The notes under the pieces: model-generated
Told to the model about the DNA's origin: nothing
What the model saw: only the letters and a program-made list of their open reading frames with translations
Database searches by the model: none
Shown: positions 29,191 through 38,671 of the stretch, piece by piece
Layout: each line of letters opens with the position of its first letter
Position numbering within the stretch: the first letter of the stretch is position 1
Position numbers and translations under genes: made by a program
Assembly (NCBI GenBank): GCA_021793405.1
Contig: JAJYSV010000020.1
Location: forward strand, 1-60,654
Reading direction: 5' to 3'
DNA length: 60,654 bases
Source: Acidobacteriota bacterium
Lineage (GTDB): Bacteria; Acidobacteriota; Terriglobia; Terriglobales; Acidobacteriaceae

Positions 29191-30684
29191 TCAGCTGCGC
29201 AGGGTGGCGAGAGCGGGGTAGAGTTTGCGATAGGTTTGGTAGCCGTGCTCGTACACTTCGCGGGCGACGAGATCGGGCTGAATCGTTTCCGCCACGCGAA
29301 TGGAAGATTCGCAGGCGGTGTCGACATCGGGCCATGCGCCTGCTCCCACGCCGGCGAGCAGCGCCGCTCCGTAGGCCCCGCCTTCTTCGGCTACGAGGAG
29401 TTCCACTGGGCGGCCGTAGATGTCGGATTGAATCTGGCGCCAGAGGGGGCCGCGCGCGCCGCCGCCGCCGAGGCGCACACCGCGCACAGGAATGCCAAGC
29501 TCCGCAAATAAGGTGAAGGTGTCGCGCAGACTGTAGGCCACGCCTTCGAGGACGGCGCGGACGAGATGCGGTTGACGATGGGATGCGGTGAGCCCGACGA
29601 ATGCTGCGCGAACTTCTGGATCGAGGTGTGGGGTGCGCTCGCCAAAAAGATAGGGCGCCCAGAAGACACCGGCGCTGCCAGCGGGCGCATCGGCGGCGAC
29701 GGTCATCAATTGTTCGTAGGACGCCGGTTCGCCCTGAACGCCCGCGCTGACGACGTCGCGAAACCAACGGAGGGAAAGCCCCGCGGCCTGGGTGACGCCC
29801 ATGACGTGCCAGCGACCGGCAACGGCGTGGCAGAAGGTATGGAGACGGCCGAGGGAATCGCGCACCGGCTGGTCGGTCGCGGCGAAGACGACGCCGGAGG
29901 TGCCGATGGTGGCGCTGACGGAGCCGGGCTTGAGGATGCCCATGCCAACCGCGCCTGCTCCTTGATCGCCCGCGCCGGCGACGATGGGCGTGCCTGCTAC
30001 GAGGCCGGTTGCGGCGGCAGCGGACTGACTGAGGGTGGCACAGATGTCGGCGGACTCGAACAATTGCGGCAGCCACTGCAGCGGAACACCGGAGGCTTCG
30101 GCCATGGGCTGCGACCAGCGGCGGTGGGTGACGTCGAGCAACAAGGTGCCGGATGCCTCCTGCACATCCATGGCGTAGACGCCGCTCAAACGAAGGCGAA
30201 CATAATCCTTGGGGCAGAGGATGTGGGCGATGCGCGCGAAGACCTGCGGCTCATGCTCACGGACCCAGAGGATTTTAGTGAGGGTGAAGTTGGGCAGTGC
30301 GGGGTTGCAGGTCAGCTCGATGACGCGCTCGCGGCCGAGCGTGGCGTGGAGCCAGTCGCACTGCGGCGCGCTGCGCGTGTCGCACCAGATGAGCGAGGGG
30401 CGAAGAACTTTTCCTTCGGTGTCGAGGAGAACAGCACCATGCATTTGACCGGTGAGGCCGATGGCGGCGATACCACCGGGCTTGCACGCGGCGGCGGCCA
30501 GCACGGCGCGAATCGATTGCTGCGCCGCGCGCCACCAGTCTTCCGGGTCCTGTTCTGCCCAGCCGGGAAACGCGGATTGAAACGGCGCGTGGTCGGCGGC
30601 GTGGGACGCGACTACTTTGCCAGCTTCATTGATCAGCACGGCGCGCGTTCCGCCGGTGCCAACGTCGATTCCTAAAAAGAGCAT
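29191..30684 (-). CDS. xylB: Xylulokinase
   Basis: 497 residues, FGGY carbohydrate kinase; phosphorylates D-xylulose to xylulose 5-phosphate. Evidence: the N-terminal phosphate loop MLFLGIDVGTGGTRAVLINE, the substrate-binding GLTGQMHGAVLLD with the MHG of xylulokinases, the second ATPase signature GDQGAGAVGMGI plus TIGTSGVVFA, and the C-terminal LGGGGARGPLWRQIQSDIYG. ATG 30684 has an AAGGGGG site about 6 bases upstream, which fixes the start. It is divergent from the APC permease (188-bp gap). No xylose isomerase is in the window. Confidence 0.92.
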   Translation of the reverse strand: MLFLGIDVGTGGTRAVLINEAGKVVASHAADHAPFQSAFPGWAEQDPEDWWRAAQQSIRAVLAAAACKPGGIAAIGLTGQMHGAVLLDTEGKVLRPSLIWCDTRSAPQCDWLHATLGRERVIELTCNPALPNFTLTKILWVREHEPQVFARIAHILCPKDYVRLRLSGVYAMDVQEASGTLLLDVTHRRWSQPMAEASGVPLQWLPQLFESADICATLSQSAAAATGLVAGTPIVAGAGDQGAGAVGMGILKPGSVSATIGTSGVVFAATDQPVRDSLGRLHTFCHAVAGRWHVMGVTQAAGLSLRWFRDVVSAGVQGEPASYEQLMTVAADAPAGSAGVFWAPYLFGERTPHLDPEVRAAFVGLTASHRQPHLVRAVLEGVAYSLRDTFTLFAELGIPVRGVRLGGGGARGPLWRQIQSDIYGRPVELLVAEEGGAYGAALLAGVGAGAWPDVDTACESSIRVAETIQPDLVAREVYEHGYQTYRKLYPALATLRS

Positions 30685-30872
30685 GAAATTCCCCCTTGAG
30701 AAGTTTCGGGTAGTTTGGAGGAATTTGCAAAGTTCATCGAAGCATCCGATACAATTCCGCAAAGTGGCGAATCGTTTTGTGGGGTCGTTGAGGCTGTGCA
30801 TGAATCCATGGGCACGATGAACAGGAAACCGATCGAGATGCCGGAGTATAGAGTTCACGAGTTTGCGGGCCT

Positions 30873-32375
30873 ATGACCCTGAAGCCGTCCGCGGACGAGG
30901 AAGAGCAATCCGGATCGCAACATTTCACGCGCGGTCTGGGCCTGTTCGACTCGACGATGATCGTGGTGGGGATCATGGTTGGGTCCGGCATTTTCATTGT
31001 GCCGGCGGAGATGGCGCGGCTGATCGCCAGCCCAGGATGGCTGCTGGTGGCGTGGGTGGTGACTGGCGTGTTGACCGTGACTGCCGGGCTGACGTACGGA
31101 GAACTGGCGGCGATGATGCCGGAGGCTGGCGGAATGTATGTGTACCTGCGGGAAGCATTTTCGCCGCTGATCGGATTTCTCTATGGCTGGACGCTGTGGA
31201 CGGTGATTCAGACGGGTACGATCGCCGCCGTCGCGATTGCGTTTGCGCGGTTTGCTGGCGTGCTGATGCCTGCGATTGCTGAAAATCATTACCTGGTTGC
31301 GCCGCAGCATATTGTGGGGAGCTACTCTGTTTCACTGTCGACCACGCAGCTGGTGGCGATTGCGATCATCGTTCTGCTGACGTTTGCCAACACTCTGGGA
31401 CTGAACTACGGTCGCATTCTGCAAAACATTTTCACCGTGGCAAAGATTGGAGCGCTGCTTGCGCTGGTGGTGCTGGGCTGCACGATTGGGATTCATCACG
31501 CGGCGCTGGCGGAAAATTTTCATCATTTCTGGGCCGTGCGCACTCCCATTCCGTTTGCCAGGGGAATGGATGCTTCGACTACGCTTGGATTGTTCCTGGC
31601 CATCTGCATCTCGCAGTCCGGGTCGCTGTTTTCCGCCGATGCATGGCATGACATTACCTTTGTCGCGGCGGAAGTGAAGCGGCCGTCTCGCAATTTGCCG
31701 CTGGCGCTGGGCATCGGGACTTCGTCTGTGATCGCGCTGTATTTACTGGCGAATGTAGCGTATCTGCTGACGCTGCCCTTGATCGCGATTCAACACGCGC
31801 CGGCGGACCGCGTGGCAACCGCCTCGTTGCAGAGCATCTTTCCCTACGCAGGCGCGGCGATGATGGCCATTGCGATCATGATCTCGACCTTCGGCACGGT
31901 GAATGCGATGACGCTGGCGGGTGCGCGGGTATTTTACGCCATGGCGCATGACGGGCTTTTTTTTCAGCGGGCAGGGAAGTTGAATCGCGCACACGTGCCG
32001 GGATGGGGATTGGCGATTCAGGGCATATGGACGGTCTTGCTTGTATTGCCGCGCACCTGGAATCCGCTGACCGGACAATATGGCAATCTGTACAGCAATT
32101 TGTTGGACTATGTAATTTCCGCTGCGTTGATTTTTTATATTTTGACGATTGCGGGCGTGATTCGACTGCGCAAGATGCGTCCGGATGCGCCGCGGCCATA
32201 TCGGGTATGGGGATATCCGTGGCTGCCCTGCATTTATATCGCGGGTGGCAGCGTGATTCTGGTGGTGCTTTTTGCGTATCGTCCCGCGACGACATGGCCA
32301 GGACTGGCGATTGTGGCGACAGGCATACCGATTTACATGGCGATGCGCTGGCGGAACAAAATTCGAGCGGGCTGA
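30873..32375 (+). CDS. APC-superfamily amino acid permease
   Basis: 500 residues, about 12 membrane segments. It begins with a short polar tail, then GLGLFDSTMIVVGIMVGSGI with the GSGIF signature of the APC fold's first unwound helix, and later AGLTYGELAAMMPEAGGMYV, conserved in basic and neutral amino acid exchangers (LAT/YfnA-like). Substrate cannot be assigned. It is convergent with trmJ, with only 7 bases between stops. Confidence 0.88.
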   Translation: MTLKPSADEEEQSGSQHFTRGLGLFDSTMIVVGIMVGSGIFIVPAEMARLIASPGWLLVAWVVTGVLTVTAGLTYGELAAMMPEAGGMYVYLREAFSPLIGFLYGWTLWTVIQTGTIAAVAIAFARFAGVLMPAIAENHYLVAPQHIVGSYSVSLSTTQLVAIAIIVLLTFANTLGLNYGRILQNIFTVAKIGALLALVVLGCTIGIHHAALAENFHHFWAVRTPIPFARGMDASTTLGLFLAICISQSGSLFSADAWHDITFVAAEVKRPSRNLPLALGIGTSSVIALYLLANVAYLLTLPLIAIQHAPADRVATASLQSIFPYAGAAMMAIAIMISTFGTVNAMTLAGARVFYAMAHDGLFFQRAGKLNRAHVPGWGLAIQGIWTVLLVLPRTWNPLTGQYGNLYSNLLDYVISAALIFYILTIAGVIRLRKMRPDAPRPYRVWGYPWLPCIYIAGGSVILVVLFAYRPATTWPGLAIVATGIPIYMAMRWRNKIRAG

Positions 32376-32382
32376 TGCAGGC

Positions 32383-33129
32383 TCAATTTTTTGCTCGCAA
32401 TTTCCAGAGAATCTGGCGCAGGATGCCGAGCCAGGTCGAGGCGTCTTCCGAAGAGAGATGCATGCGCCGCACCATGCGGCGGATGCTGGCCTGCTTCGAG
32501 TCGGGAGATTCGGCGCCGATGTATTCGCTGGCTTGCAAGGTGTCGAGCAGAGTAGTGGATACGCGCTCGACTTCCGCCGAAGGCGCAAGGGTAGGCGCGG
32601 TGGATGGGATCGCGCTGGCTGTTTCACGGGTCAATTCGTACAGACACACCGCGACAGCCTGGCCGAGGTTCATGGAGGGTTGGGCTTCGCTGGTTGGGAT
32701 GTGCATGAGCCAATGGCAGTGGCTGAGGTCTTCGTTCGATAGGCCGAACTTCTCCGAGCCAAATAAAAGTGCGACGCGATTCGGAGCGCTGGCCGGGGCG
32801 CTCAGTTCTTGCAGGATGAGCGGTGCTCCATCTTTCAAAGATTGGAGAGGATGCTGGAGTTGGCGATGTCCGACGGCGGTGGTGCCAATGACCAGCGTGC
32901 AATCGGCGACGGCCTCGGCGACGGATGGGAATTCTTCCGCAGTGGCCAGCAGAGCGGATGCGCCGACGGCCGAGCGCGCCTCACGAAACGCGGTGTCGAA
33001 GGGATGGACGAGCCGGAGACGCTGAAAGCCGAAGTTGGCCATGGCGCGTGCCGCCGCGCCAATATTGAGCGGATTGCGTGTGGCTACCAGGACAATACAG
33101 AGACGGTCAGATTCCATGGTGCTGGGCAT
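32383..33129 (-). CDS. trmJ: tRNA (Cm32/Um32) 2'-O-methyltransferase, TrmJ family
   Basis: 248 residues, SPOUT superfamily. Motif 1 CIVLVATRNPLNIGAAARAM, motif 2 VALLFGSEKFGLSNEDL, motif 3 IPTSEAQPSMNLGQAVAVCL. NPxNIGAAARAM is the hallmark of TrmJ-like enzymes, which methylate residue 32 of the tRNA anticodon loop. The C-terminal helical extension (about 170-248) is of family length. ATG 33129 or 33117 are both possible starts. Confidence 0.88.
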   Translation of the reverse strand: MPSTMESDRLCIVLVATRNPLNIGAAARAMANFGFQRLRLVHPFDTAFREARSAVGASALLATAEEFPSVAEAVADCTLVIGTTAVGHRQLQHPLQSLKDGAPLILQELSAPASAPNRVALLFGSEKFGLSNEDLSHCHWLMHIPTSEAQPSMNLGQAVAVCLYELTRETASAIPSTAPTLAPSAEVERVSTTLLDTLQASEYIGAESPDSKQASIRRMVRRMHLSSEDASTWLGILRQILWKLRAKN

Positions 33130-33184
33130 ACCTAGTGATTCTAGTATTGTGATCGTGTGATTTCGTATGTGGGGACTGGAGAAT

Positions 33185-33210
33185 CCCAGGTCTCAGAAGC
33201 GAGACCTGGG
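33185..33210. repeat. Intergenic hairpin repeat, family 3, copy 2
   Basis: A perfect hairpin, CCCAGGTCTC / GAGACCTGGG around AGAAGC, followed by GGCACCCA. Same core as 27730-27759. Confidence 0.65.
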
Positions 33211-33345
33211 GCACCCACAGTTAGGTACACAACAAACGATCAGAGACCTAGCGAGTCGGAAATGCATTGCGGTCAACCTCAGCATTCGGTGTTGAACGAC
33301 AACCGCAGGTCCCTCCACTTTGGTCGGGATGACAATACCTTCAAT

Positions 33346-33376
33346 CCCACTCAAGCCATGAGGAAGCTTGAATGGG
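33346..33376. repeat. Intergenic hairpin repeat, family 2, copy 2
   Basis: CCCACTCAAGC ... GCTTGAATGGG, matching 29146-29179. Families 3 and 2 follow each other here in the same order as around the IS. The remainder of 33130-33400 shows no gene. Confidence 0.6.
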
Positions 33377-33400
33377 CCACAGGCCGGTCCGCGCCGCCAC

Positions 33401-35443
33401 TCAACGGCGGTGAAATGTGAGCACGGTGACGCTGGCGTGGGGGAAGGAGTAGGAGATGTTTCCCGATGGGATCTGAATGGTGCTGTCGACTGGGACGACT
33501 CGATTCGGGTCCACCTCGTCGTTGCCGACGCCGATGCTGCTCGCGGTCAGGGTCTGCGCGGTGGCTGTGGGCGCGGCGCGGAATTGTTGCAGGTCAATTT
33601 CTGAGGGAATGTCCTGTTGCAGATTTCTGTTGACGCAAAATAGTGTGAGGGTTTTTCCCGCAGGGTCGAGAGCGGCAACAACGTCGAGATAGGGAACATC
33701 CTGAATCTCCGGGAAGCGGGTGATTCCCTGGTGCACGGAATAGCTGCCCGCCTGGGTGTCGACGGCAATTGGCTGGGTGGCGCCGGTAGTCGAGTACATG
33801 CGAAATGCGTAGTAGGCGGGCGATGCGTAGACCTGGCTGCGCTTTTTCCAGATGCCGCCGAATTCCATCAGCCCGGTCATATCGGAGATGGGAACGATGT
33901 CGGCGTCGCGCATCAACATATTGAGAAAGCCAGCGGCGGCGATGGCGCCGCCCATGTTGCGGAAGCCGGGGGCATCCGGGTGGTCGCGGTTGTTGTAGAG
34001 CCATTCCGTGAAGGCGATGTGAGCTTGCTTGTCGAATGCGGGTGTTTGGTTGATCTGGGCCTGCATGGTGCGTAGGGTACGACCGAGTTGGGTCGATAGC
34101 GCAAACGTGGCCTGCGCGAGGAAGTCGGTTGTGGGGTTGGGTAAAGCGGCGTTGGTGCCGACGACGAAGTGGGTCGAGAGGAAGTTGAATGTACCCGCTG
34201 GGTTGGTGAGTTGCGCGGCGTTCCATTGCTGGTAGTGATCGGGGTCCGCGCCGGTGGCAATCAAGGCCGCGGCGGGGTCCACTTTTTTGATGGCCTGGCT
34301 AAAGGCTAAAGTTCTGCCTGGGATTTGCTCCAGTGTGGGCCAGCCAAGATTCCAGTTGCCCCACAATTCATTGCCCAGCTCCCAATGCAGACCGCCGTTG
34401 CCGTGGTTGAAATGGTCATCGACATACTGGACCCAGTCGGCTGCCTCCTGGGGAGTTCCGCTTCCCAGGTTCAACGCGATTTGCGGCTGAGCGCCGATCA
34501 GTTTGCAGAAGCGCAGAAATTCATCCGTGCCGAAGGTGTTGTACTCGGGAATTCCCCATGCGGTGTTGAGCATGCTGACGCGTTTGTCGGCGGGACCGAT
34601 GCCATCTCTCCAGTGGTAGCCGGAGGTGAAATTGCCGCCGAAGCGCAGCAGAGGTGTGTGCATGGCTTTGGCCAGGGCGACCTCATCCGGATCGAGGCCG
34701 TCGATGGCGTCGGAGGGGAACAGGGAAAGCTGGTCGAGTTCGACACGCTCATTTCCATTGAGCTCGACAACGAAGTCTGCCAGGTCGAGACGGTGCAGAC
34801 TGCCGGGCGCAAGCGTGAGAGAGAAATTGTATTGGGTCCAGACCGCGGCGTCGGCGGGGATGGCGGCGGAGGCAAGCACGTCGTTCGAGTCTCGGCGACG
34901 AATCTGGATCGTGAGTCCGGTAGTGCCGCTCAAGTGTTTGGCGTAGAGGCTGCCGCGATAGAGAAGGGTCCGATGGACGGGGAGATAGATTTTTTGCTGG
35001 ATGCCGGTGGGCTGACCGGGCACGCCGATGACCTCCAGCGAGCGCCAAGAGTTGGGCGCGTTTCCATAATGCGGCTCGTAGCGCATTCCCTGATGCGGAT
35101 CGAGAGGCTCCCAGGGCAGCGGCAGGGCGAGATTGGCAGCTTCAACAAGAGAGGGTTCCGCGCTGAGCATGGCGGCGGTCTTCAATGGACTCCACAATCC
35201 AGTTTCCAGGCTCGGGTTAGCGAGGATCTGCGCCCACAATCCGTTGTAGGTGGAATTTCCGATGGGCTCGAGAAATGTGCCGAAGATTGTCCGCGGAATT
35301 TTGTAGCTCGCAGGTTCGTTCGCGCGCACGACAATGCGAGCGGTCGGCGGGATTGGAGTTGTGACGACGATCTGGGCACGGGCGGCGATGGGTGGTGTGC
35401 AGGAGAGAAGGCAGAGGACAAGGAATCGGCGCGCGGAGAGCAT
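33401..35443 (-). CDS. Secreted alpha-L-arabinofuranosidase (GH51-like)
   Basis: 680 residues with a signal peptide (MLSARRFLVLCLLSCTPPIA, cleavage near ARAQ). Residues about 60-230 include a carbohydrate-binding-like beta domain. The catalytic (beta/alpha)8 part contains acid/base Glu359 in HWELGNELWGNW and nucleophile Glu480 in IAFTEWLYNN, as expected for GH51 retaining arabinofuranosidases. The C-terminus is a beta domain. It removes arabinose side chains from xylan or arabinan. It is 119 bases downstream of wcaF on the same strand and could be on the tail of that operon, or independent. Confidence 0.85.
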   Translation of the reverse strand: MLSARRFLVLCLLSCTPPIAARAQIVVTTPIPPTARIVVRANEPASYKIPRTIFGTFLEPIGNSTYNGLWAQILANPSLETGLWSPLKTAAMLSAEPSLVEAANLALPLPWEPLDPHQGMRYEPHYGNAPNSWRSLEVIGVPGQPTGIQQKIYLPVHRTLLYRGSLYAKHLSGTTGLTIQIRRRDSNDVLASAAIPADAAVWTQYNFSLTLAPGSLHRLDLADFVVELNGNERVELDQLSLFPSDAIDGLDPDEVALAKAMHTPLLRFGGNFTSGYHWRDGIGPADKRVSMLNTAWGIPEYNTFGTDEFLRFCKLIGAQPQIALNLGSGTPQEAADWVQYVDDHFNHGNGGLHWELGNELWGNWNLGWPTLEQIPGRTLAFSQAIKKVDPAAALIATGADPDHYQQWNAAQLTNPAGTFNFLSTHFVVGTNAALPNPTTDFLAQATFALSTQLGRTLRTMQAQINQTPAFDKQAHIAFTEWLYNNRDHPDAPGFRNMGGAIAAAGFLNMLMRDADIVPISDMTGLMEFGGIWKKRSQVYASPAYYAFRMYSTTGATQPIAVDTQAGSYSVHQGITRFPEIQDVPYLDVVAALDPAGKTLTLFCVNRNLQQDIPSEIDLQQFRAAPTATAQTLTASSIGVGNDEVDPNRVVPVDSTIQIPSGNISYSFPHASVTVLTFHRR

Positions 35444-35562
35444 GGCTGATGATATAACCGGTTGCGATCCAGGGAGGAGTGAGGTATGCGCATGGACCAC
35501 TCTGCCATCACCCTCTGGATTCTTCCCACAAGATCAGAATGACTCAGCTCTTTGATTGGGGT

Positions 35563-36156
35563 CTAGGCGAAGGGCTGCCTATCGTTCACTTTGCGGGCAG
35601 GGACGCCGGCGTAGATGGTCCAGGGTTCTAAATCTTTGGTGGCCACGGAGGCGAGACCGAGGATGGCGCCGTCGCCGAGATTGACCCCCGGAGAGACGCA
35701 GGCGCGTGCCGCGACCCAGGCGTAGCGGCCGAGGCGCATGGGAAAGGAGATCACGGGGAATTTCGGGTCGTTGTAATCGTGCGTTGCGCCGCAAAGATAG
35801 GCACCTTGCGACACGATGGCGTGGGACATGAGAACCATGGGCGCGGGATTGTAGAGTTCGGCTGTGTCGGCCACCATGACCGTGTCTTCACAGAGCAGGT
35901 TCCACGGCGCCCAGATGCGGGACGCGGGATAGAAGCGGCAGCGCGGGCCCAGTTTGGCGCCGAAGCAGCGCAGCAACCATGCGCGCCAAATAAATGCGAT
36001 GCGTGGAGATGGACGATAGAGAACGATCCAGACGATGCTCCACAGTTGGCGTTGCAGACGGTTGGCGAAAGAGTATTGCGGCGATGTGTAGGGATCTTGC
36101 GCGTCCATTCGATCGGAGGCAGGAGCGAACGAGTTGGTGGGAGGGATGGGATCCAT
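35563..36156 (-). CDS. wcaF: WcaF-like hexapeptide acetyltransferase
   Basis: 197 residues, left-handed beta-helix (LbH) O-acetyltransferase of the colanic-acid WcaF group. Residues about 20-60 hold the characteristic N-terminal SFANRLQRQLWSIVWIVLYR. Hexapeptide turns run about 85-185 (PGVNLGDGAILGLASVATKD), and the active-site His is in CGATHDYND. It probably O-acetylates a sugar of the exopolysaccharide unit. It is 12 bases after the preceding glycosyltransferase gene on the same strand. Confidence 0.85.
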   Translation of the reverse strand: MDPIPPTNSFAPASDRMDAQDPYTSPQYSFANRLQRQLWSIVWIVLYRPSPRIAFIWRAWLLRCFGAKLGPRCRFYPASRIWAPWNLLCEDTVMVADTAELYNPAPMVLMSHAIVSQGAYLCGATHDYNDPKFPVISFPMRLGRYAWVAARACVSPGVNLGDGAILGLASVATKDLEPWTIYAGVPARKVNDRQPFA

Positions 36157-36168
36157 GGGCCATGGCCG

Positions 36169-37314
36169 TTACTGCATGCGTTGAAAGAATCGTACTAGCT
36201 CGGCGACATTTTGATCCAGATTATAGCGAGCCTCAAAACAGGCCCGCGCCCTCAGCTGCATCTGCTGGCGCTGATCCACGGAAAGAGCCAGCCACTGCCG
36301 CAGCAAATCTGTTGTTCCTTCCAGAGTGTCCGGCGCGACCAAGCCAGCGCCGTCGGAGTGGATTTCCGGCCAGATATTGACCTGATCGGAGATCAATACG
36401 GGACGGCTACAGCCCAATGCCTCGGCGACGGCAATGCCAAAATTTTCCTGATGCGAGGGCAGGATAAATGCTTCGCTGGCATGGAACGCTCCCCACTTGG
36501 CATCGCCGATGATGAGGCCGGGCCAGTGCACGCGGTTGGACAGGTGGGCGGCTGCAATGCGCGCCTCCAGGCCGGTGCGCATTCCGGCGTCGGGACCGGC
36601 CATGACAAGATCGACGTCTGGAGCATTCGAGGCAATGGCGATGAAGGCGTCGATGAGCAGGTCGCAGCCCTTTTTCGGATGGATACGCCCGAGGTAGAGG
36701 AAGAACCGTCTTCCTCGCGCGGCGGGGCAGGCGGCATAGAATGCCTCGATCTGCTGCTGCGAGTCGCCGGTTGGCATTTCGGCGCCATAGGGCACGACGG
36801 CTGCATTCCACGGAGGCATGGGAAAGCTTTGGGGTGCGAGGCGTTGTTCGGTATCGCAGGTGAAAAGAATCGAATTGGCATCGCGCAGCACGCGCTGTTC
36901 GGCCAGGTTCCAGTAGATCCACTTCTTGACGTGCTTCAAGGGATAGCGGCGCTTGAACCACGGGTCCAGCATTCCGTGGGGGAAGAGGACATACGGTTTT
37001 CGTCCGTGGATGGCGCGCCAAGTTCCATAACTTTGGTACTGCCAGATACCGTGGATCACGACGCCGTCGAAACGATCGACATTGGCGCGCAACCACGGAA
37101 CCCAGAGGCTGGAATACCCGTAGGTGCCGCCGCCCTGGCCGAGCGCGTGGACAGGAAACTCGATCTCGCGCAGAAATGGCTCAGACTCACGATCGAGGCA
37201 CGCGACTTCACCTTCCCAACCGAGGCGCGGACCGGCGGCCACGATGCAGCGCACCAGTTGGGCGGGCCCACCGTATTCCGGGTGGAGAGAACGGATCACA
37301 TGCAGAATATGCAT
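36169..37314 (-). CDS. Glycosyltransferase family 4 (exopolysaccharide)
   Basis: 381 residues, GT-B fold. It begins MHILHVIRSLHPEYGGPAQL, a typical GT4 N-terminus, and ends with the nucleotide-sugar site (FFLYLGRIHPKKGCDLLIDA, then FILPSHQENFGIAVAEALGC with the E-x7-E motif). Donor and acceptor sugars cannot be told. The ATG at 37314 has AAGGA about 9 bases upstream; the open frame extends 30 codons further. It is 31 bases after the previous glycosyltransferase gene, in the wzc-wza operon. Confidence 0.9.
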   Translation of the reverse strand: MHILHVIRSLHPEYGGPAQLVRCIVAAGPRLGWEGEVACLDRESEPFLREIEFPVHALGQGGGTYGYSSLWVPWLRANVDRFDGVVIHGIWQYQSYGTWRAIHGRKPYVLFPHGMLDPWFKRRYPLKHVKKWIYWNLAEQRVLRDANSILFTCDTEQRLAPQSFPMPPWNAAVVPYGAEMPTGDSQQQIEAFYAACPAARGRRFFLYLGRIHPKKGCDLLIDAFIAIASNAPDVDLVMAGPDAGMRTGLEARIAAAHLSNRVHWPGLIIGDAKWGAFHASEAFILPSHQENFGIAVAEALGCSRPVLISDQVNIWPEIHSDGAGLVAPDTLEGTTDLLRQWLALSVDQRQQMQLRARACFEARYNLDQNVAELVRFFQRMQ

Positions 37315-37345
37315 CCGGGCTGTCCTTTCGTGCTGGGCGGGATGG

Positions 37346-38593
37346 TCATTCGATGGGAGAGGGTGGTTGTTTTGATGATTTTCTGTGTTGAGCGGCTGCG
37401 GCAAACGCCTGCATCAGTCCGCGGACGTTGGCGTCGAAACTAAATGCCTGGATACGTTCCAGACTGCGCTCGCCCATGGTACGGAAAGCGGCTGGATCGG
37501 CGAGAACGCGTTCCAGCGCGTCGGCCAGCGCGGAGACGTTTTGCGCCGGGAACACGTAGCCGTTGTCGCCATCGACGACCAGATCCGGCTGACAGCCTAC
37601 TTGATCCGACACGAGGATGGCGCGGGCGGCGTTCATGGCTTCATTGACGACCAGGCCCCAGGGTTCGTGGATGGACGGCAGAACGAAGATATCGCAGAGA
37701 TCATAATAGCGGGGCAGCTCCGACTGATTGCGGAAGCCGAGCAGGCGGATGCCTTCGCGGTCTGCCGGAGTTGCGGATTGCAGGTGCGCTTCGATCCGCG
37801 GGCGCTCCTCGCCATCGCCGACCATGAGCAGATAGGGTAGCGGGCGAGATGAAGTTGCGGAGCGATATCGCGCGACGAGTTCGAGATAGGCGTCCACCAG
37901 ATCGATGCACCGTTTCCTCGGCAACAGTTTGGATGCAAACAGGAGGATGGGCCGGTTGGCCTCGATCTGAAGCTCCTGACGAAGTTGTTCACGGGTGGTA
38001 GAGGCTGCGCGGCAACGCTCCTGAAAGAATGCATTATCGACCGCATAGGGGATGGGAAAGACCGGAATATCCTGGCCGAGATGATGGCGCCAGTATTCGG
38101 TGTTGCGCTGGCCGACGCTGAGAACGCCGTAGGTGAATCGGCGGAGGACGCGAAAGAAAATGTCTTTCAAGGCGAGCTTCAGCGGACCGCGGGGATGGTC
38201 AATGAGCGTGGAGTCGGTTCGCAGCAGAACGGGAATGCCCAGCACACGCGCGGCCGCCATCGCGATCCAGGAATTCAACGTGGCGTAGCCATGGATCCAC
38301 AGGACATCGAAATGCCCGCGCCGTAGATGACGAAAGATGCCATGATTCAGCGGACGGAAGAAAGAGATGTCGTTGCTGTCGAGAAGGCGGGGCAGAAACT
38401 GGTGGCGATATCCGCCGAGCAGCGGCACATCCCATGCGACGGGAACGCCGAAACCGCGATCGCGATAGCTGCGCAGAGAGAAGTCTGAAGTGTAGAAGAC
38501 GGTGAGGTCGAGTTGCGGCTGCTGCGCCAAAAGACGCAGCAGAGGAGACTGATACTGAATCGGATGACTCAGAAGATAGGCGACTCGCAGCAT
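37346..38593 (-). CDS. Glycosyltransferase family 4 (exopolysaccharide)
   Basis: 415 residues, GT-B fold. N-terminus MLRVAYLLSHPIQYQSPLLR; C-terminal donor domain with LLFASKLLPRKRCIDLVDAY and FVLPSIHEPWGLVVNEAMNA (E-x7-E). The HPIQYQ start resembles transferases of surface-polysaccharide loci. It lies 78 bases downstream of wza on the same strand. Sugar specificity unknown. Confidence 0.9.
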   Translation of the reverse strand: MLRVAYLLSHPIQYQSPLLRLLAQQPQLDLTVFYTSDFSLRSYRDRGFGVPVAWDVPLLGGYRHQFLPRLLDSNDISFFRPLNHGIFRHLRRGHFDVLWIHGYATLNSWIAMAAARVLGIPVLLRTDSTLIDHPRGPLKLALKDIFFRVLRRFTYGVLSVGQRNTEYWRHHLGQDIPVFPIPYAVDNAFFQERCRAASTTREQLRQELQIEANRPILLFASKLLPRKRCIDLVDAYLELVARYRSATSSRPLPYLLMVGDGEERPRIEAHLQSATPADREGIRLLGFRNQSELPRYYDLCDIFVLPSIHEPWGLVVNEAMNAARAILVSDQVGCQPDLVVDGDNGYVFPAQNVSALADALERVLADPAAFRTMGERSLERIQAFSFDANVRGLMQAFAAAAQHRKSSKQPPSPIE

Positions 38594-38671
38594 AGCTTTC
38601 CGCAGATGTTCCCGCCATTGAGGGGCAACACGAAACGCGCATGGGCATGAAAGGCGGTTCCATCCATCAGC

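Noticed and set aside
29033-30076. 347-codon minus-strand frame opposite xylB's neighbourhood
   Set aside because: It overlaps xylB on the same strand in another frame and is almost pure Arg/Ser/His; only its last 30 codons, outside xylB, are mentioned as a possible remnant.
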